From a virus, in IMG/VR virus record IMGVR_UViG_3300044730_001270, positions 1 through 34,482 of that record: DNA of 34,482 bases; one strand, written 5' to 3'. A program made the position numbers and the translations under genes. Under the pieces are notes generated by a model. That model had not been told where the DNA came from. It did no database searches and was given only the letters and a program-made list of their open reading frames with translations. Shown one piece after another: positions 22,735 to 29,213 of this stretch; the stretch's first letter is position 1, and each line of letters begins with the position of its first letter.

Positions 22735-22971
22735 CTAGCCCTCCTTCACGCTTGGCGGGGTGGGGAGCAATTCCTCCAATCCGCAAGTGCATGGTTTATA
22801 GTCAAAATCCGCTTTTTTGCAATCGCCATGCCTGCCGTATCTGCCCAGCGCCTGCCTTGCCTCGGCGAGGGCTTGAACAATTCGTATAGCGTTTTGTTTG
22901 GTTATTTCTGGGTAGGCGTATAATACCCAAGCAAACTCAGGGCATAACCGTTTAATCTCTTCAATATTCAC
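22735..22971 (-). CDS. Small hypothetical protein with C-terminal cysteines
   Basis: 78 residues; GTG start overlapping the previous TGA. Helical N-terminus (IEEIKRLCPEFAWVLYAYPE, ITKQNAIRIVQALAEARQAL) and a C-terminal YKPCTCGLEELLPTPP. Unknown family. Confidence 0.55.
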   Translation of the reverse strand: MNIEEIKRLCPEFAWVLYAYPEITKQNAIRIVQALAEARQALGRYGRHGDCKKADFDYKPCTCGLEELLPTPPSVKEG

Positions 22972-23243
22972 GCTTCAACTCCTTCTGGTTTAAAATTCAG
23001 TGCTTCATTAACAATCTGAGGGATCACCGTGTCACGGTTGCGATAGCCAAACCGACTCTGGTCTTTACCTACGGTGTAAATCTGATTTATTGACTTCAAC
23101 GCCTCCCGCTGCTTTTCGACGAGCTGGAGAAGGGCGGAGATATCACAATGCTGTGGCCCTGGCTTTAATCGTGACACGGTGAAAAACCGATTCTCAAACA
23201 GAAACCGCTGCTTAATCGCTTCAAGCCATTCTGGTGTGTTCAT
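22968..23243 (-). CDS. Hypothetical early protein
   Basis: 91 residues from ATG 23243 (MNTPEWLEAIKQRF), with GAGGG upstream; overlaps the end of the preceding gene by 23 bases. DISALLQLVEKQREALKSIN is helical, with a basic central part (SRLKPGPQHC) and FGYRNRDTVIPQIVNEAL. No family recognised. Confidence 0.5.
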   Translation of the reverse strand: MNTPEWLEAIKQRFLFENRFFTVSRLKPGPQHCDISALLQLVEKQREALKSINQIYTVGKDQSRFGYRNRDTVIPQIVNEALNFKPEGVEA

Positions 23244-23544
23244 TACGCCCTCCCATGTCTGCACACTCACCAGCAATAGCGGCATAAGCGGCTAGATCTA
23301 AATAATTGTCGTGATGGTTAGGATTACCGGCAACACGGCTAATTTTCAACAAACAGCAGATAACAGAGGCATCAACTGCGGAGATTTCCACCGATAAATA
23401 AGCGCTAATCAGTTGAGCCAGCCGGGTCATGCCTTCGTATGGGTGTCCATATGCTTGATTTCTGTCGCCTTCCGTCAACGCTTTTGCGTCTTCCAGGATC
23501 GCGCCCCGAATAGTTAACTTGTTTATGTCATTTTGCATGTTCAT
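23221..23544 (-). CDS. DUF6378-like phage protein
   Basis: 107 residues with AGGA five bases before ATG. The order TEGDRNQAYGHPYEGMTRLA, ICCLLKISRVAGNP and HHDNYLDLAAYAAIAGECAD is the pattern of DUF6378-type phage proteins (R..YG.P, then K..R, then DN..D...Y). The conserved acidic and His residues suggest an all-alpha nucleotide-binding fold like MazG relatives; that is inference. It is the first gene after the terminator at 23576-23620. Confidence 0.65.
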   Translation of the reverse strand: MNMQNDINKLTIRGAILEDAKALTEGDRNQAYGHPYEGMTRLAQLISAYLSVEISAVDASVICCLLKISRVAGNPNHHDNYLDLAAYAAIAGECADMGGRNEHTRMA

Positions 23545-23575
23545 AGTTATCCTTTCTCATCGCCTCTAAAATCAA

Positions 23576-23620
23576 CGAAAAACCCCCGGCCCATAGTCAT
23601 ACACCTGAGCCGGGGTTTTC
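23576..23620 (-). terminator. Rho-independent terminator inside the early operon
   Basis: CCCCCGGCcc (from 23583) pairs with gaGCCGGGG (to 23615), flanked by A-tract on the left and T-tract on the right, so it could act in both directions. It overlaps the last codons of the 23597-23764 gene. Downstream genes (20265-23544) would need antitermination, read-through or a separate promoter. Confidence 0.65.
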
Positions 23621-23764
23621 GCTTAATGTTTCATTAATTCCGCCGGGCTGAGGCTGTGTTTTAAACGCCTCGTCCAGAAACCGATCCAGCTTTTCGTCAT
23701 CGATCCACTTGCCGGGTTCGACTAAAAACCAGTGGGAGGGGAAGAATGCGAGGAAGTTAAGCAT
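23597..23764 (-). CDS. Small hypothetical protein
   Basis: 55 residues from ATG 23764, overlapping the previous stop by 8 bases, with GGAGG upstream. MLNFLAFFPSHWFLVEPGKW is hydrophobic; then DDEKLDRFLDEAFKTQPQPG. Its last codons form the arm of a terminator hairpin. No family recognised. Confidence 0.5.
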   Translation of the reverse strand: MLNFLAFFPSHWFLVEPGKWIDDEKLDRFLDEAFKTQPQPGGINETLSENPGSGV

Positions 23765-24008
23765 TGGGGGCCTCCGGGGGTGCGGGTCTGGGCATCCAGT
23801 GGGTGATTTTAATCCCCCTGCCTTTAACTTTTTCAATCTCGCCATAGCCATCAGCCCTGAGCCAGGATTTTTCCTCTGGGCAGTACCAGCAATCCGGCAC
23901 TCTGAAGCCTGTTTGCAATTCCGGCTTATTTTTAAATGGGCTGCCGACAAGCCATAAATCAACTGTAGTTTCATCCTTCGGGGCTGTTTTAATCGCTTGC
24001 CAAGTCAT
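23757..24008 (-). CDS. DUF551-like phage protein
   Basis: 83 residues from ATG 24008; GGAGG eight bases upstream decides against the longer frame. TWQAIKTAPKDETTVDLWLV, DCWYCPEEKSWLR and IKITHWMPRPAPPEAPNA match small phage proteins of the DUF551 type (W..I.TAP.D ... THWMP.P.PP). Function unknown. Confidence 0.65.
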   Translation of the reverse strand: MTWQAIKTAPKDETTVDLWLVGSPFKNKPELQTGFRVPDCWYCPEEKSWLRADGYGEIEKVKGRGIKITHWMPRPAPPEAPNA

Positions 24009-24009
24009 T

Positions 24010-24207
24010 TCAATCTCCTCCCGGCACGTTGCTGGCCTCTTCCATCGGCTCAAAATGGCCGCAATAGCTGTCAGGGTTTATTTTTTCTGGAAAAAACTCT
24101 TTATACAGGAAGCTTTGTTTATTCCCACAAAGCCATGAATCCATTTCCAAACCGTTACGTGGAGCCTTGTAAACAACATGCTTGCAATCGCCGCATCTGC
24201 GATCCAT
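24010..24207 (-). CDS. Small zinc-finger-like protein
   Basis: 65 residues. MDRRCGDCKHVVYKAP, DSWLCGNKQ and PDSYCGHFEPM carry CxxC plus two more Cys and His, fitting one zinc site as seen in many small phage proteins. It ends in PGGD, exactly like the upstream lysozyme-like gene, because both ends overlap the same 14-base motif that supplies the RBS of the next gene. Confidence 0.6.
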   Translation of the reverse strand: MDRRCGDCKHVVYKAPRNGLEMDSWLCGNKQSFLYKEFFPEKINPDSYCGHFEPMEEASNVPGGD

Positions 24208-24209
24208 CT

Positions 24210-24728
24210 TTAATCTCCTCCCGGCGTAGGTGCCGTTGCTAACTGTGTTTTGGGTCTCTGCGTGATTGTGGGTTTCTTGGGTGGGATTGGCCTATAGCCC
24301 ATAATCAGCGGTATGTAGTGGTATGTTTGGCCCTTGGAATACCGTGGATTTAGGTATGCGTAGGGCTTTCCAGAGTTATACATGCTGAGCGCTTTCGCAT
24401 GGGCCACGTCATCGCTATCCCCTGCCCGCTTGAACGTCCGAACGTAGGAAGCCATGTTCCGGGCTGATGCGTTCAAGGCTGAATGGGGATCCCAAGGGTT
24501 AGCCTTCCATGCCTTTGCTGTGCTAGGGATTATCTGAGCAATCCCGATGGCATTGGCATTGCTAACCACGTTTTGCTGATACCCGCTTTCCTGGTTAATT
24601 TGTCGGTGGTAGAACTTGGGATTCAAGCCCCACTTTTCGGCGTAGTAGGTGACCATTGCTTTTAGCTCCGCTTGCGTGTATCGTTTTTTTCTAGGAACCT
24701 TCCTGATCGTTGGCTTCCTCGGCCCCAC
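24210..24728 (-). CDS. Lytic transglycosylase, SLT domain
   Basis: 172 residues if started at GTG 24728; ATG 24656 with GGAG upstream is an alternative giving a protein without the basic N-terminus. The catalytic block is FYHRQINQESGYQQNVVSNA then AIGIAQIIPSTAK (E is the catalytic residue in INQESG; GIAQIIP is the usual GxxQ motif), then NPWDPHSALNASARNMASYV. It cuts peptidoglycan glycan strands. Placement in the early operon rather than among tail or lysis genes is unusual. No signal peptide is seen. Confidence 0.8.
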   Translation of the reverse strand: MGPRKPTIRKVPRKKRYTQAELKAMVTYYAEKWGLNPKFYHRQINQESGYQQNVVSNANAIGIAQIIPSTAKAWKANPWDPHSALNASARNMASYVRTFKRAGDSDDVAHAKALSMYNSGKPYAYLNPRYSKGQTYHYIPLIMGYRPIPPKKPTITQRPKTQLATAPTPGGD

Positions 24729-24754
24729 TGAGCTAATTACTCGGTGGGGCTTTT
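24722..24754 (+). terminator. Plus-strand terminator-like hairpin at a minus-strand gene junction
   Basis: Bases 24722-24732 pair with 24740-24750 (11 bp, one wobble) and are followed by TTTT on the plus strand only. It covers the end of the 24737-25228 gene and the GTG start of the transglycosylase gene. It might stop antisense transcription or hide the start codon. Confidence 0.45.
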
Positions 24755-25228
24755 GGCGTTTCCCAGGTCATTGTCCGGTTTGTTCATAGCGTTATAAGCG
24801 TTTGTAGTGGTTTCCTCGTTGAACAGGTCGCCGTCACTGTATTTTTCCAAGCTTCGGTAATGCTTTAGCCAGACACGGCAGGTCGGGGCGTCTTTTTCCC
24901 AAGGCCAGCCGAAGCAGAATTTTCTAATCCGGTCTAAGTCACGTTCCTCGGCTTCATTGAAAAGCATCAAGCCTTGAGCGGCTTTTGCTCTGTCCTTCTG
25001 GATCTGATCCTCGGTTGGTTCAATGCCTCTAACCGTTGTATCTCTGTAAAGCTCAGTCGCCCATACAGTTCCACCGATTAGAACGCCAAAACCTAAAACG
25101 ATTCCGGTTGTTTTAAAGAATCCCATGTCCAAACTCCTCTTATTTTCTACTTTTACAGGTTTCACTTTCTCCGGCTCCCGCATGTCGATGGCTTGCGGGG
25201 CGCTTGGGTATAGAACGTCAAGGCTCAA
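24737..25228 (-). CDS. Single-pass membrane protein, unknown
   Basis: 163 residues from TTG 25228, supported by GGAGG six bases upstream and overlap with the preceding gene. After 35 polar residues comes one membrane span (TGIVLGFGVLIGGTVWATEL, about 40-60), then a charged domain with two Cys (IRKFCFGWPWEKDAPTC). The positive residues before the span suggest the C-terminal domain faces the periplasm. Upstream of a transglycosylase, so a role at the cell wall is possible. Confidence 0.55.
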   Translation of the reverse strand: MSLDVLYPSAPQAIDMREPEKVKPVKVENKRSLDMGFFKTTGIVLGFGVLIGGTVWATELYRDTTVRGIEPTEDQIQKDRAKAAQGLMLFNEAEERDLDRIRKFCFGWPWEKDAPTCRVWLKHYRSLEKYSDGDLFNEETTTNAYNAMNKPDNDLGNAKSPTE

Positions 25229-25661
25229 AATCAGCCTCCCATTTTTTGTAAGATGCTAGTTGAGTTGGTAGAGCCAGTGGAAACAGTTGTTCAAGCCTTA
25301 AATTGAAAAATTTTTTAACCTTCCTCACGACTGGATAGTTTTTTGGGCTTACAAACTTGCATTGCACAACCTGTCGCAAGTCTTGAGAAGCAACACCCAG
25401 AACAATTGACAGTTCTTTTCTGGTATTAATCCCCTTTGAATAGGCAAGTCTCATAATTAGGGTGTTGCTTGTGACTTCTGATTGAGGGGTTCCGCATTGG
25501 ATTGCAGTGTTATGCTCTCTGTTTCGGCACTCAGCACACCAAAATTGCTTTGGTAGTTTGGGCTTAAAGCGTTCACCGCAACCTTGGCAAACTCCAAAGG
25601 CCCAATGTTTAGGCGGGTTCCATCCGCAATCAATAACCGTTAGATCATCATGGTTTGACAT
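25218..25661 (-). CDS. Zinc-finger and HTH-like DNA-binding protein, unknown
   Basis: 147 residues from ATG 25661 (MSNHDDLTVI). The N-terminal half holds FGVCQGCGERF and FWCAECRNRE, a two-knuckle zinc ribbon. The middle TRKELSIVLGVASQDLRQVV looks like a helix-turn-helix, followed by a basic region (RKVKKFFNLRLEQLF). Probably a transcription or replication regulator of the early region. No family named. Confidence 0.55.
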   Translation of the reverse strand: MSNHDDLTVIDCGWNPPKHWAFGVCQGCGERFKPKLPKQFWCAECRNREHNTAIQCGTPQSEVTSNTLIMRLAYSKGINTRKELSIVLGVASQDLRQVVQCKFVSPKNYPVVRKVKKFFNLRLEQLFPLALPTQLASYKKWEADFEP

Positions 25662-25887
25662 TTCTCTCTCGTATCCTCCTGAAAAACTCGCTCTCACTGA
25701 ATTTCTGGCTTTCCGGCTTTTCATTTCTCGCTTTGAGCCGGTGCTTCTGGTAGTCCATCACCAGGTCAGTCGCCGCCTCTTGGCTGTAGCCTTGGGCCAT
25801 GGTGTAGGCAATGGCTTCTGGCGGTTCCAGATGGCGGATTTGCTTGATGATAGCCGTCCATGTCAGCGCTTGCCCATTAGGCTGCAT
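25648..25887 (-). CDS. Hypothetical early protein
   Basis: 79 residues, ATG 25887, overlapping both neighbours. Helical throughout (TWTAIIKQIRHLEPPEAIAY, GYSQEAATDLVMDYQKHRLK) with a very basic C-terminus (FFRRIRERNVKP). No family recognised. Confidence 0.55.
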   Translation of the reverse strand: MQPNGQALTWTAIIKQIRHLEPPEAIAYTMAQGYSQEAATDLVMDYQKHRLKARNEKPESQKFSESEFFRRIRERNVKP

Positions 25888-26132
25888 CGTGTGCCATCTC
25901 CTACGAGTCTCAAGAAAGGGACATGAACGGTTTCAGTTGTGCCGATAACCTGGAAGGTATCAACCATCTGGTCAAACTCTTTCCGGTAAACCGGCCTGAA
26001 CATACCCCGCCGGTAGCGCATCCCGGTTGAAAGGTCGTGTAATGCTGTATCTGCTGGCAAGCACATTATTTTTTCCCAGCGCTGAAGCTTTCTTTCGTCA
26101 TCAGTCCCATTCTGTTTAGGTGTCCAGTCCAT
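25863..26132 (-). CDS. Hypothetical early protein
   Basis: 89 residues; ATG follows directly after the stop of the replication gene. Contains RKLQRWEKIMCLP, GMRYRRGMFRPVYRKEFDQM and a C-terminal beta-like portion. Strongly basic in the middle. Position after an initiator-like gene recalls helicase loaders, but it is too short and lacks a P-loop, so no function is given. Confidence 0.5.
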   Translation of the reverse strand: MDWTPKQNGTDDERKLQRWEKIMCLPADTALHDLSTGMRYRRGMFRPVYRKEFDQMVDTFQVIGTTETVHVPFLRLVGDGTRCSLMGKR

Positions 26133-26936
26133 TTAGCTAATCCTCACTAGGTAATCTTTCGCTTCTACTTGCCTCTGAGCCTGATAGAGAAACTTCTCAA
26201 ACTCATCACCAGTCCCCTCCCTAGCCATTTTTAGGGCATATTTGAAATGGTTATCAGGGGTAACTTTAATCGCAGCAAAGGCATAAGCGGCGATTCGCTT
26301 AGCCATCGGCAAGGTAGCCCAGCTTTTAAACTGTTCAAGGTGATTAGGATACAAGCTGATTAAGGATTGAAGGTCTACCGCTCCCTGACTTTTCCAGCCT
26401 TTATTGCGGCGATGCTCCATGAGGTTCCTGTAAATCCACTCATCCTCGGTTAAGCGCTGGCCTTTATTCTCAATTTCAAAAAAAACACCACTACCACTAC
26501 CCAAGTTTTCCGTGGCGAGATTTTCACTTTCAGCAATTGGGGGTAGGGGGGTAGTAGTTTCTTCTCTACTCTGTTCTTCTCTTCTCTTCTCTAGGTCGTG
26601 CGTAGAGCCATGCGGGTTTGAGGGGGTCGATCTTTGAGGATACTTAGAAGATTCTGAAGGATACTTTGAAGATTTCTGAGGATTGTTGAAAGATAATCCA
26701 AGAATCTTGCAGGATTCTTCAAAGATTCTTGAAAGATTCTCAAAGATTCTTGCAACTTTTTGAGACTTCAAACCGCATTCACGGGCCACAAGTTGAGGGG
26801 TCAATTCAAATTTCCCGATCTCTTGAGCAAGATCCAGCAGGTCGGTCAAATATGTGAAACCCTCAGCCCCGTAAAGCTCCCGGATTTCAACAGACAGCGG
26901 ATGCCGCTTTGGCAGTGTTTTCGTGAATTGTTTCAC
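26133..26936 (-). CDS. Phage replication initiator-like protein carrying internal iterons
   Basis: 267 residues, GTG start with GAGGG upstream. The N-terminal 75 residues look like a winged helix (YGAEGFTYLTDLLDLAQEIG, LVARECGLKSQKVARIFENL). A polar linker rich in Ser/Pro/Glu follows (SSKYPSESSKYPQRS, EKRREEQSREE), then a C-terminal helical domain from about 155 (TEDEWIYRNLMEHRRNKGW). The linker-coding DNA holds clustered AAGATTCTT-type repeats, the same design as lambda O, where the origin lies inside the initiator gene. The iterons run into the end of the N-terminal domain and the start of the linker. Family assignment is inferred. Confidence 0.6.
   Translation of the reverse strand: MKQFTKTLPKRHPLSVEIRELYGAEGFTYLTDLLDLAQEIGKFELTPQLVARECGLKSQKVARIFENLSRIFEESCKILGLSFNNPQKSSKYPSESSKYPQRSTPSNPHGSTHDLEKRREEQSREETTTPLPPIAESENLATENLGSGSGVFFEIENKGQRLTEDEWIYRNLMEHRRNKGWKSQGAVDLQSLISLYPNHLEQFKSWATLPMAKRIAAYAFAAIKVTPDNHFKYALKMAREGTGDEFEKFLYQAQRQVEAKDYLVRIS
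26641..26755. repeat. Iteron-like cluster, probable replication origin
   Basis: Repeats of AGATTCT-type occur near 26648, 26668, 26711, 26721, 26732 and 26742, the last four spaced 10-11 bases (one helical turn), with an inverted copy AAGAATCTT at 26700-26708. An AT-rich/homopurine tract lies beside it at 26560-26595. Located within the initiator-like gene. Confidence 0.5.
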
Positions 26937-26970
26937 TTGAATTACCCTCTAACTTTGTGTCTCTAACCTT

Positions 26971-27483
26971 TCAAACCCTCGCAACCCAGCTCACGTTATA
27001 AATCACGTTTTTAATACAGGATTCTGTCACACCATAAATTTCAGACAGTTCCCTTTTACAAACACCGTGGCTATAAAGTTCGCGGATTTTATCGGCTTTG
27101 TACTGATCCAGCTTCACCCGATGCGGCGGCCTCTCCTCTACTTTCGGCTTTGGAGAGTCAGTATCGCCTAGCAGCTTTTTGTACTTCATCACAACGGCTA
27201 TGATCTCTTTCCTGAGTTCTTGAGACTGGCCATTGATAGCCTCAATCGGGGCGCTCTCTGATCTGGGGTTAGCGTAGTGCTTGTTTACTCCAAATTGAGA
27301 GCTTTTAACCTGAAGCGGCACATCAACCCGAACGCCTTTTAGCTTCAGGCTGATGTAGAAATCAATGCCGCAAAGGTCTTCAGAGCCGCCTTGATTGGTT
27401 TTTCTGTAGGAACAAATAACGCCCTGGTCTTTCAGTATTTTTAAAACCAGTCGTACATTGTCTTCAGACTGCTTTCCACGCAA
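26971..27483 (-). CDS. PD-(D/E)XK-like nuclease with C-terminal HTH
   Basis: 170 residues from TTG 27483, with GGAAGG eight bases upstream; no ATG is available because the frame continues directly from the RusA stop. The N-terminal domain has EDNVRLVLKILKDQGV, EDLCGIDFYISLK and VDVPLQVKSSQFG: acidic residue, then D, then QxK, as in resolvase/restriction-type folds. The last 40 residues (KADKIRELYSHGVCKRELSE, IYGVTESCIKNVIYN) are an HTH. It could be a recombination or origin nuclease. Adjacent to RusA. Confidence 0.6.
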   Translation of the reverse strand: MRGKQSEDNVRLVLKILKDQGVICSYRKTNQGGSEDLCGIDFYISLKLKGVRVDVPLQVKSSQFGVNKHYANPRSESAPIEAINGQSQELRKEIIAVVMKYKKLLGDTDSPKPKVEERPPHRVKLDQYKADKIRELYSHGVCKRELSEIYGVTESCIKNVIYNVSWVARV

Positions 27484-27546
27484 ATGATTCGCCTTCCAGC
27501 CAGTGGAGGGCGCTTGTTTTTTATTCCCATGGCTTTCCCTCAGTTG

Positions 27547-27975
27547 TTATTTTTCTAACAGATCCCAAAGCCCCACGCCTTGGGCATCGTAAATGCGGCA
27601 TTCAATATACTTATCCCGCCCCGGTTCTGGCCAGTCTTTCTGCTGCAAGGGCATGACGTTAAAGGCGTCATCGATGCCAATAGCTTTGAAAATGGAATCC
27701 TGAAGTCCTTTAAGCCGATTGTCGGTATCTCGGCCTTTGCGGATAGCGCCTGACTTGGTAAACCAGCCGCTCCAGCGATACACCACAGCCAGACAGAGCC
27801 GCTTGCCTTCGTGGGCCTTCAGGGGCTTCAGGCGATCCCCTACAAGCGCTGAAAACTTGGCTTTAAAAGCTTTGTATTCCGGCGTATCGTAGCGGCGGCC
27901 TGAGCGGGTGGATTGCTGGATGTGGTTGGCGGTGGGGGGGAAAACGTCAAGGTCGAATTGGGCGAGGAGGATCAT
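27547..27975 (-). CDS. rusA: RusA-family Holliday junction resolvase
   Basis: 142 residues, ATGA overlap with the preceding small membrane gene. The diagnostic motif is KGRDTDNRLKGLQDSIFKA followed by IGIDDAFN, containing the metal-binding aspartates (D..DN...D...DD) of RusA. Length is close to the family norm of about 120-140. It cuts four-way DNA junctions made during replication and recombination, fitting the ERF and SSB genes upstream. Confidence 0.85.
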   Translation of the reverse strand: MILLAQFDLDVFPPTANHIQQSTRSGRRYDTPEYKAFKAKFSALVGDRLKPLKAHEGKRLCLAVVYRWSGWFTKSGAIRKGRDTDNRLKGLQDSIFKAIGIDDAFNVMPLQQKDWPEPGRDKYIECRIYDAQGVGLWDLLEK

Positions 27976-28115
27976 CCTGCCACTATCCTTAAAAAGACTA
28001 GACCGACACTTAACAAAAGAAAATAAGTTGCTGCGGGCCAGTCCTTTTTAAACACTGCAATGGTATTAGCGGCAAGTGATACTGCCAGACTAATGTTTAA
28101 AAAAAGAATTCTCAC
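27972..28115 (-). CDS. Tiny membrane protein (47 aa)
   Basis: GTG start at 28115 with GGAGG upstream, overlapping the preceding TGA (GTGA). Two hydrophobic helices: ILFLNISLAVSLAANTIAVF and ATYFLLLSVGLVFLRIVA, separated by KKDWPA. The loop KKDWPAATYF resembles the loop NKDWPQAIFW of the protein two genes upstream (28264-28425), so the two are probably paralogues. Function unknown; holin-like size. Confidence 0.6.
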   Translation of the reverse strand: MRILFLNISLAVSLAANTIAVFKKDWPAATYFLLLSVGLVFLRIVAG

Positions 28116-28264
28116 CCTTCCCCCTCCTTCGGTGTCAACACCATAGCCAGCCCGACGAACAGCAAGCCAGTGCCAGCGAGCCAAGCGGCTACCCATTCAA
28201 AGCCGAAAGCAATCCAAATAGCGGCCCAGCAGAGCAAAGAACCACCAACAGCCATTAGGAGCAT
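28112..28264 (-). CDS. Tiny membrane protein (50 aa)
   Basis: ATG 28264 shares a base with the previous TGA and follows GAGGTG. Two hydrophobic stretches: LMAVGGSLLCWAAIWIAFGF and VAAWLAGTGLLFVGLAMVL, ending in TPKEGEG. Almost no charge before the tail. No family recognised. Confidence 0.6.
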   Translation of the reverse strand: MLLMAVGGSLLCWAAIWIAFGFEWVAAWLAGTGLLFVGLAMVLTPKEGEG

Positions 28265-28425
28265 CATTTCACCTCAATTTCCACTTCTTTACTCACGGTT
28301 ACCCCTCTTAAAACCAAAAGCCAGAATATGGCTTGGGGCCAATCTTTGTTTAAGGCGGCTAAACAGATGTTTATAAAACAGCTAATAGATATAATCACAC
28401 CGAGAACCACAAAAAAGATGGTCAT
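28264..28425 (-). CDS. Tiny membrane protein (53 aa)
   Basis: ATGA overlap with the preceding gene. MTIFFVVLGVIISISCFINI is one span, then LNKDWPQAIFWLLVLRGV, then a charged tail (SKEVEIEVK). The KDWP loop matches the 27972-28115 product, pointing to a duplication within the cassette. Confidence 0.6.
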   Translation of the reverse strand: MTIFFVVLGVIISISCFINICLAALNKDWPQAIFWLLVLRGVTVSKEVEIEVK

Positions 28426-28550
28426 CGCTTGCCCTCCAAGCGGTTCAGGCGCTTCTCAATTCGCTTGATGTTGATGCAATTTCCGGCAATAACGCTCAAA
28501 ACCAGAATGTCGGCGGTGAATTTTAGAATCTCAATCCAGTTAATGTCCAT
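28422..28550 (-). CDS. Tiny membrane protein (42 aa)
   Basis: ATG 28550 with AAGGAG six bases upstream. One span (ILKFTADILVLSVIAGNCI) followed by a basic helix KRIEKRLNRLEGK. First of four successive tiny membrane proteins encoded with 1-4 base overlaps. Confidence 0.6.
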   Translation of the reverse strand: MDINWIEILKFTADILVLSVIAGNCINIKRIEKRLNRLEGKR

Positions 28551-28668
28551 GTCTCTCTCCTTTGATTGATAGGCCTCCTGCCCGAATCGAACGAGCAAAC
28601 GCACCAGCGGAGGCAAGCGCCGGATAACGCCCCGGCTGGCGAAGTGGGGTTTTTAGCCCCTGATGCAT
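28540..28668 (-). CDS. Short basic ORF with strong RBS
   Basis: 42 residues from ATG 28668 behind a near-perfect RBS (AAGGAGG, five-base spacing). Arg/Gly/Ala-rich (LKTPLRQPGRYPALASAGAF), no family. Its TAA lies just inside the next start region, so it may exist mainly to couple translation. May not encode a functional protein. Confidence 0.35.
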   Translation of the reverse strand: MHQGLKTPLRQPGRYPALASAGAFARSIRAGGLSIKGERHGH

Positions 28669-28704
28669 ACAGACCTCCTTGTGAGCTAATGGCCTCATTT
28701 CTCC

Positions 28705-28716
28705 TTAGGGATCCAT
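28705..28716 (-). other. Three-codon minigene ATG-GAT-CCC-TAA with RBS
   Basis: GGAGG stands ten bases upstream of this ATG, and the stop runs straight into the next RBS (AAGGAGA). Phage minigenes of this size are known from lambda bar sites. Here it may be chance or a leader element. Confidence 0.25.
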
Positions 28717-28760
28717 TCCAGAAGCCTCCTGCTGAATTGCACAGCTTCTCTAGGGGAGGC

Positions 28761-28791
28761 AAAAAGACCCACGGCGTTCTGGCACCGTGGG
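28761..28791 (-). terminator. Minus-strand terminator after SSB
   Basis: Perfect CCCACGG/CCGTGGG stem (28768-28774 with 28785-28791), ten-base loop, followed on the minus strand by TCTTTTT. It separates the recombination genes from the small membrane gene cassette, so later genes need read-through, antitermination or a promoter here. Confidence 0.75.
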
Positions 28792-28829
28792 ATTCAAGTG
28801 GGTTTCATTAGGTGAGAGTGAGGGGTAAA

Positions 28830-29213
28830 TTAAAAAGGAATATCGCCTTCGGACAATATATCCTCAGAGCTTAAACTACCAGTAACAGGCCCGCCTGACT
28901 TGGCCGGGAGTTGAACGTCTCGAACAATCAGGACTGTTTTACTGCGCTTCTCACCGCTCTGGGTCGTCCATTCCTCAACGTCCAGTTGACCAGATACGGT
29001 TATGGTGTTGCCTTTTTTGACGTATTTGTTAATCACATCGGCGGGTTGATTAAACGCCTTGCAGTTAAACCAGAGTGTCTTCTTCTCTTTCTTTTTCCCG
29101 TCATAGCCCTCAACCGCAATGGTGAAAGTAGTTATGGCTGTGCTGGATGGTGTATAACGTGTTTCCGGGTCTTGCCCAACGTTCCCGGATAGAGTGGCGA
29201 TATTTATGCCCAT
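28830..29213 (-). CDS. ssb: Single-stranded DNA-binding protein
   Basis: 127 residues, TAATG overlap with the ERF gene. OB-fold signatures INIATLSGNVGQDPETRY, TTFTIAVEGYDGKKKEKKT, LWFNCKAFNQPADVINKYVK and GNTITVSGQLDVEEWTTQSG; the acidic tail ends in GDIPF, the partner-binding tip of bacterial SSB. Shorter than host SSB (about 170) because the linker is reduced. Protects single strands and loads the annealing protein. Confidence 0.92.
   Translation of the reverse strand: MGINIATLSGNVGQDPETRYTPSSTAITTFTIAVEGYDGKKKEKKTLWFNCKAFNQPADVINKYVKKGNTITVSGQLDVEEWTTQSGEKRSKTVLIVRDVQLPAKSGGPVTGSLSSEDILSEGDIPF

Noticed and set aside
28523-28762. 79-aa minus-strand frame covering the leader region
   Set aside because: It runs from the terminator T-tract through several RBS sites and has no RBS of its own; smaller frames explain the signals better.
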